From: Candidatus Uhrbacteria bacterium
GTDB taxonomy: Bacteria; Patescibacteriota; Patescibacteriia; UBA9934
DNA: 38,995 bases
Direction: 5' to 3'
NCBI GenBank assembly: GCA_943358395.1
Contig: CALRGY010000010.1
Span: forward strand, 1-38,995
The notes beneath the pieces were generated by a model that saw nothing but the letters and a program-made list of their open reading frames with translations, was not told the DNA's origin and made no database searches. The translations under genes and the position numbers were made by a program. Below, one piece after another: positions 7,662 to 16,585 of the stretch. Positions within the stretch are counted from its first letter, which is position 1, and each line of letters begins with the position of its first letter.

Positions 7662-8267
7662 CTACCCCCTCGCAATACTTATCCTCACAATCTCCTTCAC
7701 TCCCCCTTCCCGCAATATCGCCTCAGCCGCACTCATGGTTGCTCCTGTTGTTTCAACATCGTCAAACAGCATCACTCGCGTTGGCACTTCAATTCCCTGC
7801 CGCATCGAAAATGGATTCTTTTGAAACGCCTTCTCTCGCATACCATGCGACGCATTCGCCTGCGCAAACCATCGGTGCTTTCGTTCAAGGAGTTCTACAA
7901 CAGGCAACTGTAAGAATTCGCCTACACCGCGAGCGCCGTGCTTTGCTTGATTAAATCCCCTGTTCCTCTCTTTCCACGACGACAACGGAATTGGCACAAT
8001 CGCTTCGATGTTTTTTGTCTCAATCAGGCTCTTCCACGGCGCGATCCTTGATCGAATCAGCGCGACAAGACGAACGAGTCCATCTTCATCTCCATCATAT
8101 TTCCATGCACAAATCAGCTTCCGAATCACCGGATTCGCATATGCAAATGGCGGGCCATCAAAAGACGACTCCGCCATACATGTCATGCATAATAACGATC
8201 CTTCAGCCTTGCATCGTACGCAATACCGTGGAAACATCGCATCCCAAATCACACACCGTCTTTCCAT
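7662..8267 (-). CDS. comF: ComF-like phosphoribosyltransferase
   Basis: ComF-family proteins are needed for DNA uptake in naturally competent bacteria, probably on the cytoplasmic side. The 201-residue product has an N-terminal zinc module (CVRC and CMTC, ~17-31), the family motif RNRGFNQA (~104-111) and the PRPP-binding loop MLFDDVETTGAT (~170-181). It is the last gene of the type IV secretion cluster and its start overlaps the previous gene by 19 bases. Together with dprA at 16.6 kb this suggests the secretion genes may serve DNA uptake. Confidence 0.88.
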   Translation of the reverse strand: MERRCVIWDAMFPRYCVRCKAEGSLLCMTCMAESSFDGPPFAYANPVIRKLICAWKYDGDEDGLVRLVALIRSRIAPWKSLIETKNIEAIVPIPLSSWKERNRGFNQAKHGARGVGEFLQLPVVELLERKHRWFAQANASHGMREKAFQKNPFSMRQGIEVPTRVMLFDDVETTGATMSAAEAILREGGVKEIVRISIARG

Positions 8268-8836
8268 GTGTATCCATCAATCAACCACGTAGTTCCGGAC
8301 TTCACCAACGTCACCGTAATCGACTGATACTTCTTTGTGGTATTGGACGGATCGCCGTTTGTTTCTTCGCGTTGCGTTGTCATTGTTAGCACTGTTTGGG
8401 TTGCACTTGCGCTGACTGTTTTTGGCGCGGTCACTACCAATGTTGAAACGCCGTAATACGCACCCGTCGATGATGCGCGCACATCTTTCGCTAATGACGT
8501 GAGCTTCTTTTGAAATGCCACGGTCGCCATTGGCAGAACGTCATCAATGTTCTCTGCATCTGCTTCAGAAGAATAGCTTCCAAAGCGTTCCACGAACGTG
8601 CGTGCAACAGTGATCGCTGATGTTTCTTTGATGATCGGCGTTGCAACCTCAGGTGCAGTCGACGAGCCAGATGTCGATGCTCCAGGTTTATCCTTTGCTG
8701 TATTGATGGTTTGCGACGCAGGAATCGTCACCGCTGTTGGTGCGACCGTTCTATTCCTCCACATCAATCCCAGCGCAATACACAACATCAGTACCGCGAT
8801 CGCAAGCCCAATCTCAATTTTCGTCTTTCGTTCCAT
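8249..8836 (-). CDS. VirB8/TcpC-like inner-membrane protein of the T4SS
   Basis: The protein has one N-terminal TM segment (~9-26, IGLAIAVLMLCIALGLMW), a Ser/Thr/Pro/Ala linker (~30-70), and a ~120-residue soluble domain that looks NTF2-like: a helix with FVERFGSYSSEAD, then strands ending VTLVKSGTTWLIDGYTWKDG. This is the layout of VirB8 and TcpC proteins that bridge the membrane ATPase and the channel. The fold assignment is inferred from layout and position (four bases downstream of virB4), not from a strong motif. Confidence 0.6.
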   Translation of the reverse strand: MERKTKIEIGLAIAVLMLCIALGLMWRNRTVAPTAVTIPASQTINTAKDKPGASTSGSSTAPEVATPIIKETSAITVARTFVERFGSYSSEADAENIDDVLPMATVAFQKKLTSLAKDVRASSTGAYYGVSTLVVTAPKTVSASATQTVLTMTTQREETNGDPSNTTKKYQSITVTLVKSGTTWLIDGYTWKDGV

Positions 8837-8839
8837 AGA

Positions 8840-10756
8840 TTATGCATTACGTTCATCTGCTTGCTCTTGCGCAAGTCGTTTCTTTTCATTCTCAATATCG
8901 AGCAACTGCTGTGGATTCGTGGTTACAATCTGATCCTCTGTATACGACGCAACAATTTTGATTGCGGCATGCTTTTGCCCTGCAAAGAAAATTCCTTCCC
9001 CCACCGCAGATTCAAGGAGCAAATACTTTTCGCTTTGTGTAAGGTTGAATGTTTCCGCAATTCTATCCACTCCTGCTGGCGACTGCTTCAGCAAAAGCTG
9101 CAGTGATGAGTTCGTGACAATCGCTTGCCCGTATGACGATGTTAAGAAGTCGTTCACGTCTTGCGTAATGGTTGTTACACCAAGGAAATATTTTCGCGCA
9201 CGCTTCACAAGTGCAAAAATAAACTTCGCTGAGTCTTCATTTTGCATGAGCCACCACGCTTCGTCGATGACGAGCACACGCTTCTTACGCTCGCTGCGCA
9301 CCACATTCCAAATATAGTTCACGATGGTATAAATCGCCATTGCCCGAAGCTCGTCTTCCAGATCTCGCACAGAAAACACCACAAGCTGATTCCGCATCTC
9401 CACAGTGGTTGGTGAATTGAGCAGTCCAGAAAACGTACCAGCAGTAAACTTCTCCAAACGTGCCACCAAATTTTCCCCACCTTGCATGCCCTGGAGCACC
9501 TGCAACAAATCTTCCAAAATCGGGTAATCCGCAATGCCCTCTAATGTTGCCAAGTCTGGCGTAATGTCTCGCTTAGCATACGACTCTAACAGCGCACGAT
9601 CGAGCAAAGAATCTTCTTCTGGCGTAAAGCTGAGCGTTCCTTTTTCACCCATCGGCTTGCCGATCATGATGCGGAGCAATCCTTTCAACGTAATCACCGC
9701 ACTGCGCAAAATATCATCGACCGACGTTTCGTCGCCTTTTGCTCGCGGAAGATCGAACGGATTCACCTTACTCTCCGATGCAAGCGAAACATTGATATAC
9801 GTTCCACCAACAGCATCCGATAACTGCCTGTATTCCATTTCAGGATCGATAACAATCACATCGACCCCCATCATCATCGAACGCAAAATCTCCAGCTTCA
9901 CTGCATAACTTTTTCCAGCACCAGACGTTGCAAACACCACAGAATTCGCATTCTGTAAGCTGAACCTGTCAAAAAGAATGAGCGAATTATTGTGACGATT
10001 GATGCCGTACAGAATGCCATTATCACTGGTAACATCCGACGAAATAAACGGATACGAAGAAGCAATAGGCGATGTGTTCATGTTGAACGTAATCGCGAGC
10101 TCGTCGTTCAAGAGTGGTAACGTAGAATTGAAACCCTGTTCCGTTTGATAGAATCCGCGCTTCGAGTAAATAAGCTTCTGACCGAAGATTGATTCAATTT
10201 CTTCCGTGCGCTTATCTAATTCCTCTGTACTCTTGGCATAAATGGTGACGTAAAACGCGAATTGAAAAAAATGCTCAATGCCTTGAGTAAGGTCGTCGCG
10301 CAGCTGCTCAACGTCACGCAATGCCGTTTCACGAATAGGGTCGCGTGGCTTTCCATTCTCATTATCTGAAACAATCTGCGCCTCAAGCACACCCACTTTG
10401 TTGCGCAGCTGCTTCAAAATAACTGCTGGAGCAATGGGGTAAAAATACATCGCAATGTCAATGGTGCTGTTGTAATTAATAATGGGCGCGCCCCAGCCAA
10501 TCCCAACATATCGGGGATATGTTGTGACGAAAAGTGTACGAACAAACATGTCGCCCAAGTGCAAATGTGCCGACGTTACTTCAAACGACGACGGCGCAAT
10601 AAGGTCGCGAACACTTACCGTGCCACGGCGATACACGCGCTCTTCTTCCAGCGTGGTACGCTCGCTCATTGCTCGCTCTTGCGCTTCCGAGAGCTTCTTT
10701 GGCTCTGCTACGGAAGTGATGGCTGCTTTCTTGGGATCGTTTACATCGAATGCCAT
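8840..10756 (-). CDS. virB4: VirB4/TraC-type T4SS ATPase, catalytic part
   Basis: This cytoplasmic ATPase energises substrate transfer or assembly of a type IV secretion channel. Walker A ATSGAGKSY lies near residue 275-283 and Walker B VLVIDEAWW near 497-505, followed by a KRARKYFLGVTTITQDVNDF segment typical of VirB4. The first ~60 residues are charged and without family match, and the region 70-260 is the middle domain. The usual VirB4 N-terminal domain is encoded by the separate gene just upstream (one base gap), so VirB4 is split in two here, as in other CPR genomes. Confidence 0.9.
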   Translation of the reverse strand: MAFDVNDPKKAAITSVAEPKKLSEAQERAMSERTTLEEERVYRRGTVSVRDLIAPSSFEVTSAHLHLGDMFVRTLFVTTYPRYVGIGWGAPIINYNSTIDIAMYFYPIAPAVILKQLRNKVGVLEAQIVSDNENGKPRDPIRETALRDVEQLRDDLTQGIEHFFQFAFYVTIYAKSTEELDKRTEEIESIFGQKLIYSKRGFYQTEQGFNSTLPLLNDELAITFNMNTSPIASSYPFISSDVTSDNGILYGINRHNNSLILFDRFSLQNANSVVFATSGAGKSYAVKLEILRSMMMGVDVIVIDPEMEYRQLSDAVGGTYINVSLASESKVNPFDLPRAKGDETSVDDILRSAVITLKGLLRIMIGKPMGEKGTLSFTPEEDSLLDRALLESYAKRDITPDLATLEGIADYPILEDLLQVLQGMQGGENLVARLEKFTAGTFSGLLNSPTTVEMRNQLVVFSVRDLEDELRAMAIYTIVNYIWNVVRSERKKRVLVIDEAWWLMQNEDSAKFIFALVKRARKYFLGVTTITQDVNDFLTSSYGQAIVTNSSLQLLLKQSPAGVDRIAETFNLTQSEKYLLLESAVGEGIFFAGQKHAAIKIVASYTEDQIVTTNPQQLLDIENEKKRLAQEQADERNA

Positions 10757-10757
10757 A

Positions 10758-11441
10758 TTAGAAATGAGTTTCTACGCGCAGCTTTCCAACGTCTACCAAT
10801 TTCTCTGTGTCGTACACGTCTGGGTTATACGAAGAATAATACAGCTCAATAAGCCCCTGTGTATCGAGCAATGCCACCTGCAAGCTCATGCTCGAAAGTC
10901 CAGAAGCAACGGTGGACACTTGACGCATAAGGGTATCGCGCCGTAATTGAAAGTGCTTTTCGTTGAGTGTAATAATTTTTGCCGGGGAAAACGCGCTCGT
11001 AAGCTTTGTTATGAACCCCTTTCCTTTTTCGGCATCTTCCGAGGGGTCGTACGGCACCACCACAAAAAAACGCTTCTGCATAATTTGCCCCAGCTCCACC
11101 AGCTCTTGAATGAACGACGTATAATCACGAATCTGTGTTCGTAATAATTCATTGTGGATTGTTTCTTCTTGATGTTTCAATGCCGCAATATAGCCGTCAA
11201 CATTCATGCGCCGAGACTGAATGACGACTTGTAACGGATGTTCTAACCCATTCAAAAACTGCATGTACCCCTGAATAATCGCCTGTTGTTCATCTTCACT
11301 TTTGAGAGCGAAGTTCACGCTCGATACCATCAGTACCGCACGCAACGTCCCGTCTTTCATGACCACACAGTCCTCACGAATTTCTGCAATATCTAAAAAC
11401 CGCTGCGTGGGTTGCCCGGATTTTTGCTTTGTATTGGACAT
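10758..11441 (-). CDS. TraC/VirB4 N-terminal-domain protein
   Basis: The 227-residue protein has the features of the VirB4 N-terminal domain: FLDIAEIREDCVVMKDGTLRAVLMVSSVNFAL at ~15-46, a helix with MQFLNGLEHPLQVVIQSR, and a FFVVVPYDP strand (~122-130). There is no Walker motif, so it cannot hydrolyse ATP itself and likely pairs with the ATPase encoded next to it. The gene lies two bases after the PrgI gene and one base before virB4, pointing to co-translation. Confidence 0.85.
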   Translation of the reverse strand: MSNTKQKSGQPTQRFLDIAEIREDCVVMKDGTLRAVLMVSSVNFALKSEDEQQAIIQGYMQFLNGLEHPLQVVIQSRRMNVDGYIAALKHQEETIHNELLRTQIRDYTSFIQELVELGQIMQKRFFVVVPYDPSEDAEKGKGFITKLTSAFSPAKIITLNEKHFQLRRDTLMRQVSTVASGLSSMSLQVALLDTQGLIELYYSSYNPDVYDTEKLVDVGKLRVETHF

Positions 11442-11443
11442 AG

Positions 11444-11884
11444 TTATACGTCGTCTTCGGCGTGATACACACCACCAGTATTCACGACCAGCGTTAATTC
11501 ATTGAGCCGCGATCGTTCAAGCGGCGCCTTCCGCACTGGTGGTGGCGCCACGTCTTCGTCTACCTTTTTTAAAAAGAAGCGAATATCCGCATCGCTCAAT
11601 GTTTTGTCCCAAATACGCAAATGTGGTTTACGAAATGTTTGAATAAAATTCAGCACAATAAAATGAAACGGTTGACCGTTCACCTTAGCAAATGAAAACG
11701 CCAAACCAATGCACAGCACCGGAACGCCAAGAAGAATAACGTAAATCACATTAAGGAAAATGCGATAAATCACAAACTCCACCAACAGCACACCTAACAT
11801 AATCAAAAATTGCCGCGCAGTAATGGGGCCAATAATTTTGGATTCGACATCGAGGAATTGTGGAACCACGAATTGGTTGGGCAT
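11444..11884 (-). CDS. PrgI family protein (VirB3-like)
   Basis: This small inner-membrane component has the family start FVVPQFLDVESKIIGPITARQFL (~5-27), two close TM segments (~27-70), then a soluble tail with FHFIVLNFIQTFRKPHLRIW. PrgI proteins regularly precede VirB4 in Gram-positive and CPR type IV secretion loci, as here. The tail past residue 110 is variable and charged. Confidence 0.88.
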   Translation of the reverse strand: MPNQFVVPQFLDVESKIIGPITARQFLIMLGVLLVEFVIYRIFLNVIYVILLGVPVLCIGLAFSFAKVNGQPFHFIVLNFIQTFRKPHLRIWDKTLSDADIRFFLKKVDEDVAPPPVRKAPLERSRLNELTLVVNTGGVYHAEDDV

Positions 11885-11906
11885 GAAAAAGAGAGAATTC
11901 CTTCAG

Positions 11907-11912
11907 AGTATA
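11907..11912 (-). promoter_or_regulatory. Internal promoter -10 before the PrgI-VirB4 genes
   Basis: TATACT on the minus strand, 22 bases before the PrgI start. Unlike most -10 boxes here it leaves a short leader that carries GAAGGAATT, a fair ribosome-binding site. Confidence 0.4.
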
Positions 11913-11918
11913 TCACCT

Positions 11919-13307
11919 CTAGAATCGGATTCGATCGTTAAGTGAGGCAATCGCGCGAATCTCTGCCGGGCTTACACTCTCTTCACCGGCACCGCGGCGA
12001 CGCGTGGCGATTTCTGCCACACTCACGCCTTGGGCAAGTGCCGCAGACGTCATAGCAACATACAACTGATGCATAGGACTTTTTCGCCAAGCATTCACAC
12101 CCCTCACTCGCTCCTCGTATGAGGAATGCTCGATGGTCGCCAACATATCTTCAATTTTTTGTGCGGCATCTGCTGGCACTGTAGAAAGCCTACGGAATTC
12201 AACCGGGGTCATGCCTCCCAACTCATCAACAGGGCCGACTAATCGGCGGACTGGCTGAATATCGGTCACAGGAACCGATGCATCGTGCTGCGGCGCAACA
12301 GAACCAACGGTGAGCATTGGCATCACCGGCGTTGGCCTGTTTGCTAAGGCTGCCTGCACCCGTTTCTCTTGCGGAATTGCTGCCACCTGCTGTGCCGTTT
12401 CTTCATGCGATGTGCGCGCCATGCTTACGCGAGCACTTGGAAGCACTGGCTCGATATGCTCCACAGCCGCACGTTTGGTCAGCGCAGAAAAACGTTGGTC
12501 GAGAATGTCATTCTTTGGTGCATTCACCACCGGCACTTCTGCCGCAACTTCGTGCGACGGAGAAATTTCCAGCACACGTGACGTGCTCAACTCTTTCGTG
12601 CTTCCCTCATTCTCAGAAGAACCGCCTCCAGCAAACTGCGTTTTCATTTCACGTTCAATCTCTTGAATGGCAACGTCCCCACTGTTCACCATTTGTCCCG
12701 TTACTCCACCCACAATATCCACCATATCTCTCCGGCCATCAATCGTGGAAAGAAGCTTTTGTGCAGCATCGGGGCTTAGCCCAAGCCCGCCAATCGTTTG
12801 CGCACGAGAAAAAAACGTCAACGTCGATTCTTTCGTTTTTTCCCCCGTCCAGTATGCGTTCACTAAAAAAGCACAACGCTTAATGAGTACTTCCGAGAAA
12901 TTCATCTGCAACGTTTCATCCAGCTGGGTGGCAAATGTTTCCGCATTCATCTTCATTTTCCCCACCCGAGACTTTGGATACTTCTGTACGTCTCCGCCCC
13001 ATGCCCCAATAGACGTTGCAACACCAGGAACATGCTCTTCCAGCGGCAACAATCGAAAGCCCACCACATCACACGCCAGCCGCTTTGCACGCTCCTCCTC
13101 AATGCCGAATGCTTCCATGAGCATCGTTGGGAACACGTCGAGTGTGAGTGCTTCGTCCAGCACCGCATCTGTAAGGTCGAGCAATTCCACTGCCCGTTCC
13201 TTTGGCAACGCAAACTTTTCCAAAATCGTCTCAAACACCGTCATCACCGAACCATCCATCAAAAACGCCTGCACCGGTGGTATCTTGATTAATTCAGCAA
13301 TGGGCAT
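11919..13307 (-). CDS. Hypothetical protein of the T4SS cluster
   Basis: I do not recognise this 462-residue protein. The N-terminal half (~1-215) is mainly helical, with repeated Leu-rich helices (TVFETILEKFALPKERAVELLDLTDAVL) and a later conserved-looking part with FFSRAQTIGGLGLSP. Residues ~225-340 are Ser/Pro/Val-rich and likely disordered. The C-terminal ~100 residues (VGPVDELGGMTPVEFRRL, then SPMHQLYVAMTSAALAQGVSV) look folded. There is no signal peptide or TM segment, so it should be cytoplasmic. It lies between the VirB6-like gene and PrgI, so a role with the secretion machine is likely by context only. Confidence 0.75.
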   Translation of the reverse strand: MPIAELIKIPPVQAFLMDGSVMTVFETILEKFALPKERAVELLDLTDAVLDEALTLDVFPTMLMEAFGIEEERAKRLACDVVGFRLLPLEEHVPGVATSIGAWGGDVQKYPKSRVGKMKMNAETFATQLDETLQMNFSEVLIKRCAFLVNAYWTGEKTKESTLTFFSRAQTIGGLGLSPDAAQKLLSTIDGRRDMVDIVGGVTGQMVNSGDVAIQEIEREMKTQFAGGGSSENEGSTKELSTSRVLEISPSHEVAAEVPVVNAPKNDILDQRFSALTKRAAVEHIEPVLPSARVSMARTSHEETAQQVAAIPQEKRVQAALANRPTPVMPMLTVGSVAPQHDASVPVTDIQPVRRLVGPVDELGGMTPVEFRRLSTVPADAAQKIEDMLATIEHSSYEERVRGVNAWRKSPMHQLYVAMTSAALAQGVSVAEIATRRRGAGEESVSPAEIRAIASLNDRIRF

Positions 13308-13325
13308 AGAAAATATTGCTCACCA

Positions 13326-13353
13326 AACAAAAGAACCAGAAGGAATCTGGTTC
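13326..13353 (-). terminator. Terminator after the VirB6-like gene
   Basis: On the minus strand GAACCAGA-TTCCT-TCTGGTTC is followed by TTTTGTTT. It would partly separate the VirB6-like gene from the rest of the cluster. Confidence 0.55.
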
Positions 13354-13371
13354 AATTGTATCACGATCATA

Positions 13372-16300
13372 CTATCGGAACGGATCGCCTCCTCCTGCTC
13401 CTCCTGCTGGCGGATCATATCTGCCCCCTGTTGGATTTGGCACATCTGGTGCAGGCGTTGGTTCATCCTGGAATCGCAACGGTGGACGTGCCTTTGGCGT
13501 AAACGGCGCAGGCGCCGGAGCTGGTGCAGCCGATGGTGCAGGTGCCGGAGTACCAGAACCCCGAACCTGCCGAACCACCGGTTTTCGTCCTGCTGACGCT
13601 CCCGATCGATACTCATCCGGTGGACGAGGCGCTGCAGAATTCACTCGTGGCGTTGGAGCAGGACGTGCATTTCCTCTCCCATTCAAGAACTCCTCATCAG
13701 GACCCGATGATGCAGGAGCGGGCGCAGCCGGCGCTCCAGTTCCAGAGCTTCCGCTACCACCTCCTGATGAACCAGAACCTCCACTCCCACCGCCCGCACT
13801 TGACGTACGACGCTCTCCATATCTTCCACCGGTACTAATATCCTTTGACATTTCCTCAATTTCCTTCGCGCGCTTTGCATCCCCACCACTTACCGCTTTG
13901 GCATGTTCTGCAAGAAGTGCGCGCTTACGCACCGCCAAAGAAGCTTCTGCCTTCTTTCCGTCAGCACCCCCAGCCATGCGAGTATTCTCTAATTGACGGA
14001 TCATGTTTCTATTCGTTCGCTTCGCAACTAATTCCGTAAGAACACTTGCAGGTGCACCTTCAGGAATAAGAAGATCGACGTGACGAGCATTCGTTGCATC
14101 TCCTGCGAGCATGGCATCCATTTGTGCAGAAAGACGGGTATCCGCCGTATCTTCCTGCGCAAGCTCTCCAACATTGCTCCCAAAAACATCAGCCAAATTC
14201 TTTCCATTAGCAAGAAATGATGCCGAAGCTGCTCCGTGCACACCGGCTTCTAGATTTTCTGCTTTTGTGGTTTGAAGAACATCGAGTACAGCATCACTTC
14301 TCGTCGATCCCACTCCGTCTGCATCTTTCTGGAGCAACATTCCCGTACTCACCAAGGTTTTCACGCTCGCAGAAGATGTTGCGGTATCTCGCACATCATC
14401 AGCGGTAATGGTAGCCGCCATCGCTTTACGCTGATCATTCCTTCCAGCACCATCCGCGATATAATCCCACGCGTTCGTCTTTCCATCTTCTGTAATATAT
14501 TTTTTATTTGCTGCCTGAACTGCTTTATCCGCATATGCTGCCGCATTCTGAACTTTAAAGTCCACTTTTCCTCGCTTATCAGCCCTTGCTTTATAATGCG
14601 TCTCGATGCTATCTGCTTTCGCCTTGATATAAGCCTCCTCATCTCCATACGCCCCTCTTCCGCCCTCGGGCTCAATAAGATGAGGGTTCGCAGTGTACGT
14701 ATCCTGAATAAGTTCCTTCTCTTCCGCAGAGAGCTGCATAAATGCTGCGCCTTCCTTTGTGGAAGCGTACGCTAATTGATCGCCCAAAACCTTTCCGTAA
14801 TCTGCGGCAGCAAGTGCTTTATAATCAGAATTAGGATCTTTCTTCTTATAATTTTCTTCCAAATCTTTACGAAGCTTATCTTGTGCTGCCACCGTTGTCG
14901 CAAGTGCTTTCGACCGTGCGCCATGTACTTCTCCCTTATATTGAGCAAGTACACCGCGACCCGAACCAGCAAGTGACTCCCCCTGTTTGATCATTGCCTC
15001 TGCGCGCTGAATACCTTCGCGATCATTAGCATCTTTCGCGGTTTTTAATGCCGCTTTACCATTAGTGACCTTCTCATTTCCATTCACAACATCGGCACGT
15101 GCTAAATTGTATGCCGTCTTCTGATCGTCCGTCATGTGTTCTGCATCTTCAGCGCCACCTTTATTTCGCTTCTTCCGTTCTTCTTTTCCAATTCCAACAA
15201 TAGAAGCTCCCGCACCGGCCAATGAGCCACCGATCATCCCTGCAACCAATCCACCGCCCAATGCCTTGGTCATACCAGTTCCGATATTCGCCAAGCCTTT
15301 ACCAAACTTTTGAGAATAATTTGGTGCAATCTTTCCAATACCAGGAACTTCCATCCCTCCAATTTTTCCACCTTCAAATGCAGCTTTACCCAAACGCTTT
15401 CCAGAATTCAATGGGCGAGCAATTCCTTTCAATAATCCAATGCCGGCACCCTCACTCAACACCTTACTCGCAAAGCCACCCATGCCGGCGGCGCTGGCGG
15501 AGGCTTGTTGCATGCCGCCAAGAAGAATGGCGAGGGCGAGGAACATGCCAAGGAAATTGTCGAGTTCAAACATTGTTAATGGAATACCAGCATCGGTTTG
15601 GGATTCTGGCATGGGAAAATCCTCGGTTTGGGCGAGGTTGGATCCGGATGATGCCGCAAGGGCAAGCCACAGGAAAAAGACCATGATCGGGCCAAACATG
15701 AGGGCACTCGTAAATTTCTTCCACCATTCTTTGTAACTACTCTCTGCGGCATGAAAAATGTCCTTTACCCCAATCATGAAAAACGCCAATGGCGACATGA
15801 TAATGACAATCCAGAGAATGATAATGCGCCACACGAATGCTGCGGCAAGAAGGAAGATCACGCCAAGAATTCCTAAAAGGACAATAAATTGTAAATACGC
15901 ACCAACTAAAAATTGAAATGCCTCCACACCGGAACCATTTTTATTAATCTCTACAATAAAATCTTGAGCAAATTGCCCGTAGGTATTCAAACTAAGCATC
16001 GCGGCAAAGTTTCCGGCAGCAATCGAAACAATTGCATTCACAAAGGTGAACATGATCACTTGGCTGACGTCGATGAGGAATCCACAAATCAGCTTACTGA
16101 AGTTAACGAGCACAATGGAGATAAACAATTTTGGCAATTGCTGCGTCCAGTTTGCTTTTTCGTACCCAATCACCGTCATCATTGCAATAACGATTAATAT
16201 AATGACAACGAACATGTTCACCACGTCACGCACCAAGCTCCAGCCCAAGTTGGTAATGTGACTGTTGTAAAAACCGTTGTAGCCCAAAATCGGAATAACG

Positions 16301-16548
16301 ATGGATTGAATAAGGAGCAACGTGAGCTGCCCAAGGCCTCCCGTCAATACTTGAATGATCTTCGCCAACGTGAGCATGGTCGTGTCGATCGGGTTCATGG
16401 CGAAATCCGTCCAACTCGTATGCGAGCTCGCAAAAGAATACTGTAAAGGAATAATCACAAGAACCAACGCTATCGTGAGCGCGATGATTGCTTTATGTTT
16501 TGTGCACCACGCACCAATCCTCCCCACAGAATCCAAAAACTTTCGCAT
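13372..16548 (-). CDS. VirB6/TrbL-like T4SS membrane protein with long soluble tail
   Basis: The N-terminal ~370 residues hold about eight hydrophobic segments (including TIALVLVIIPLQYSF, MFVVIILIVIAMMTVIGY, FIVLLGILGVIFLLAAAFVW and FLGMFLALAILLGG), the layout of VirB6/TrbL channel proteins. The rest (~380-1058) is hydrophilic: Ala/Lys/Glu-rich helices likely to form coiled coil, then a Gly/Ser and Pro/Ala low-complexity tail (GGGSGGSGSSGGGSGSSG; repeated PAPAP). Extended VirB6 proteins are known; the tail's function is unknown. The start ATG follows a -10 box by nine bases. The GC-rich tail opens long spurious frames on the other strand. Confidence 0.85.
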   Translation of the reverse strand: MRKFLDSVGRIGAWCTKHKAIIALTIALVLVIIPLQYSFASSHTSWTDFAMNPIDTTMLTLAKIIQVLTGGLGQLTLLLIQSIVIPILGYNGFYNSHITNLGWSLVRDVVNMFVVIILIVIAMMTVIGYEKANWTQQLPKLFISIVLVNFSKLICGFLIDVSQVIMFTFVNAIVSIAAGNFAAMLSLNTYGQFAQDFIVEINKNGSGVEAFQFLVGAYLQFIVLLGILGVIFLLAAAFVWRIIILWIVIIMSPLAFFMIGVKDIFHAAESSYKEWWKKFTSALMFGPIMVFFLWLALAASSGSNLAQTEDFPMPESQTDAGIPLTMFELDNFLGMFLALAILLGGMQQASASAAGMGGFASKVLSEGAGIGLLKGIARPLNSGKRLGKAAFEGGKIGGMEVPGIGKIAPNYSQKFGKGLANIGTGMTKALGGGLVAGMIGGSLAGAGASIVGIGKEERKKRNKGGAEDAEHMTDDQKTAYNLARADVVNGNEKVTNGKAALKTAKDANDREGIQRAEAMIKQGESLAGSGRGVLAQYKGEVHGARSKALATTVAAQDKLRKDLEENYKKKDPNSDYKALAAADYGKVLGDQLAYASTKEGAAFMQLSAEEKELIQDTYTANPHLIEPEGGRGAYGDEEAYIKAKADSIETHYKARADKRGKVDFKVQNAAAYADKAVQAANKKYITEDGKTNAWDYIADGAGRNDQRKAMAATITADDVRDTATSSASVKTLVSTGMLLQKDADGVGSTRSDAVLDVLQTTKAENLEAGVHGAASASFLANGKNLADVFGSNVGELAQEDTADTRLSAQMDAMLAGDATNARHVDLLIPEGAPASVLTELVAKRTNRNMIRQLENTRMAGGADGKKAEASLAVRKRALLAEHAKAVSGGDAKRAKEIEEMSKDISTGGRYGERRTSSAGGGSGGSGSSGGGSGSSGTGAPAAPAPASSGPDEEFLNGRGNARPAPTPRVNSAAPRPPDEYRSGASAGRKPVVRQVRGSGTPAPAPSAAPAPAPAPFTPKARPPLRFQDEPTPAPDVPNPTGGRYDPPAGGAGGGDPFR

Positions 16549-16557
16549 ACTGGGTAG

Positions 16558-16575
16558 AGTATATCATGATAAGAT
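16558..16575. promoter_or_regulatory. Back-to-back divergent -10 boxes (T4SS cluster and dprA)
   Basis: TATACT on the minus strand (16563 to 16558) is nine bases from the VirB6-like start; TAAGAT on the plus strand (16570-16575) is ten bases from the dprA start. Only 37 bases separate the two ATGs, so the two promoters share DNA and may compete. Both mRNAs would be nearly leaderless. Confidence 0.55.
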
Positions 16576-16585
16576 TTGTCCGATT

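Noticed and set aside
7340-7954. A 204-residue plus-strand frame
   Set aside because: It overlaps fur, a repeat spacer and comF on the other strand and is Pro/Ser-rich noise.
12667-13996. Long plus-strand frames opposite the T4SS genes
   Set aside because: They mirror Pro/Ala/Gly/Ser-rich low-complexity coding sequence on the minus strand and have no domain.
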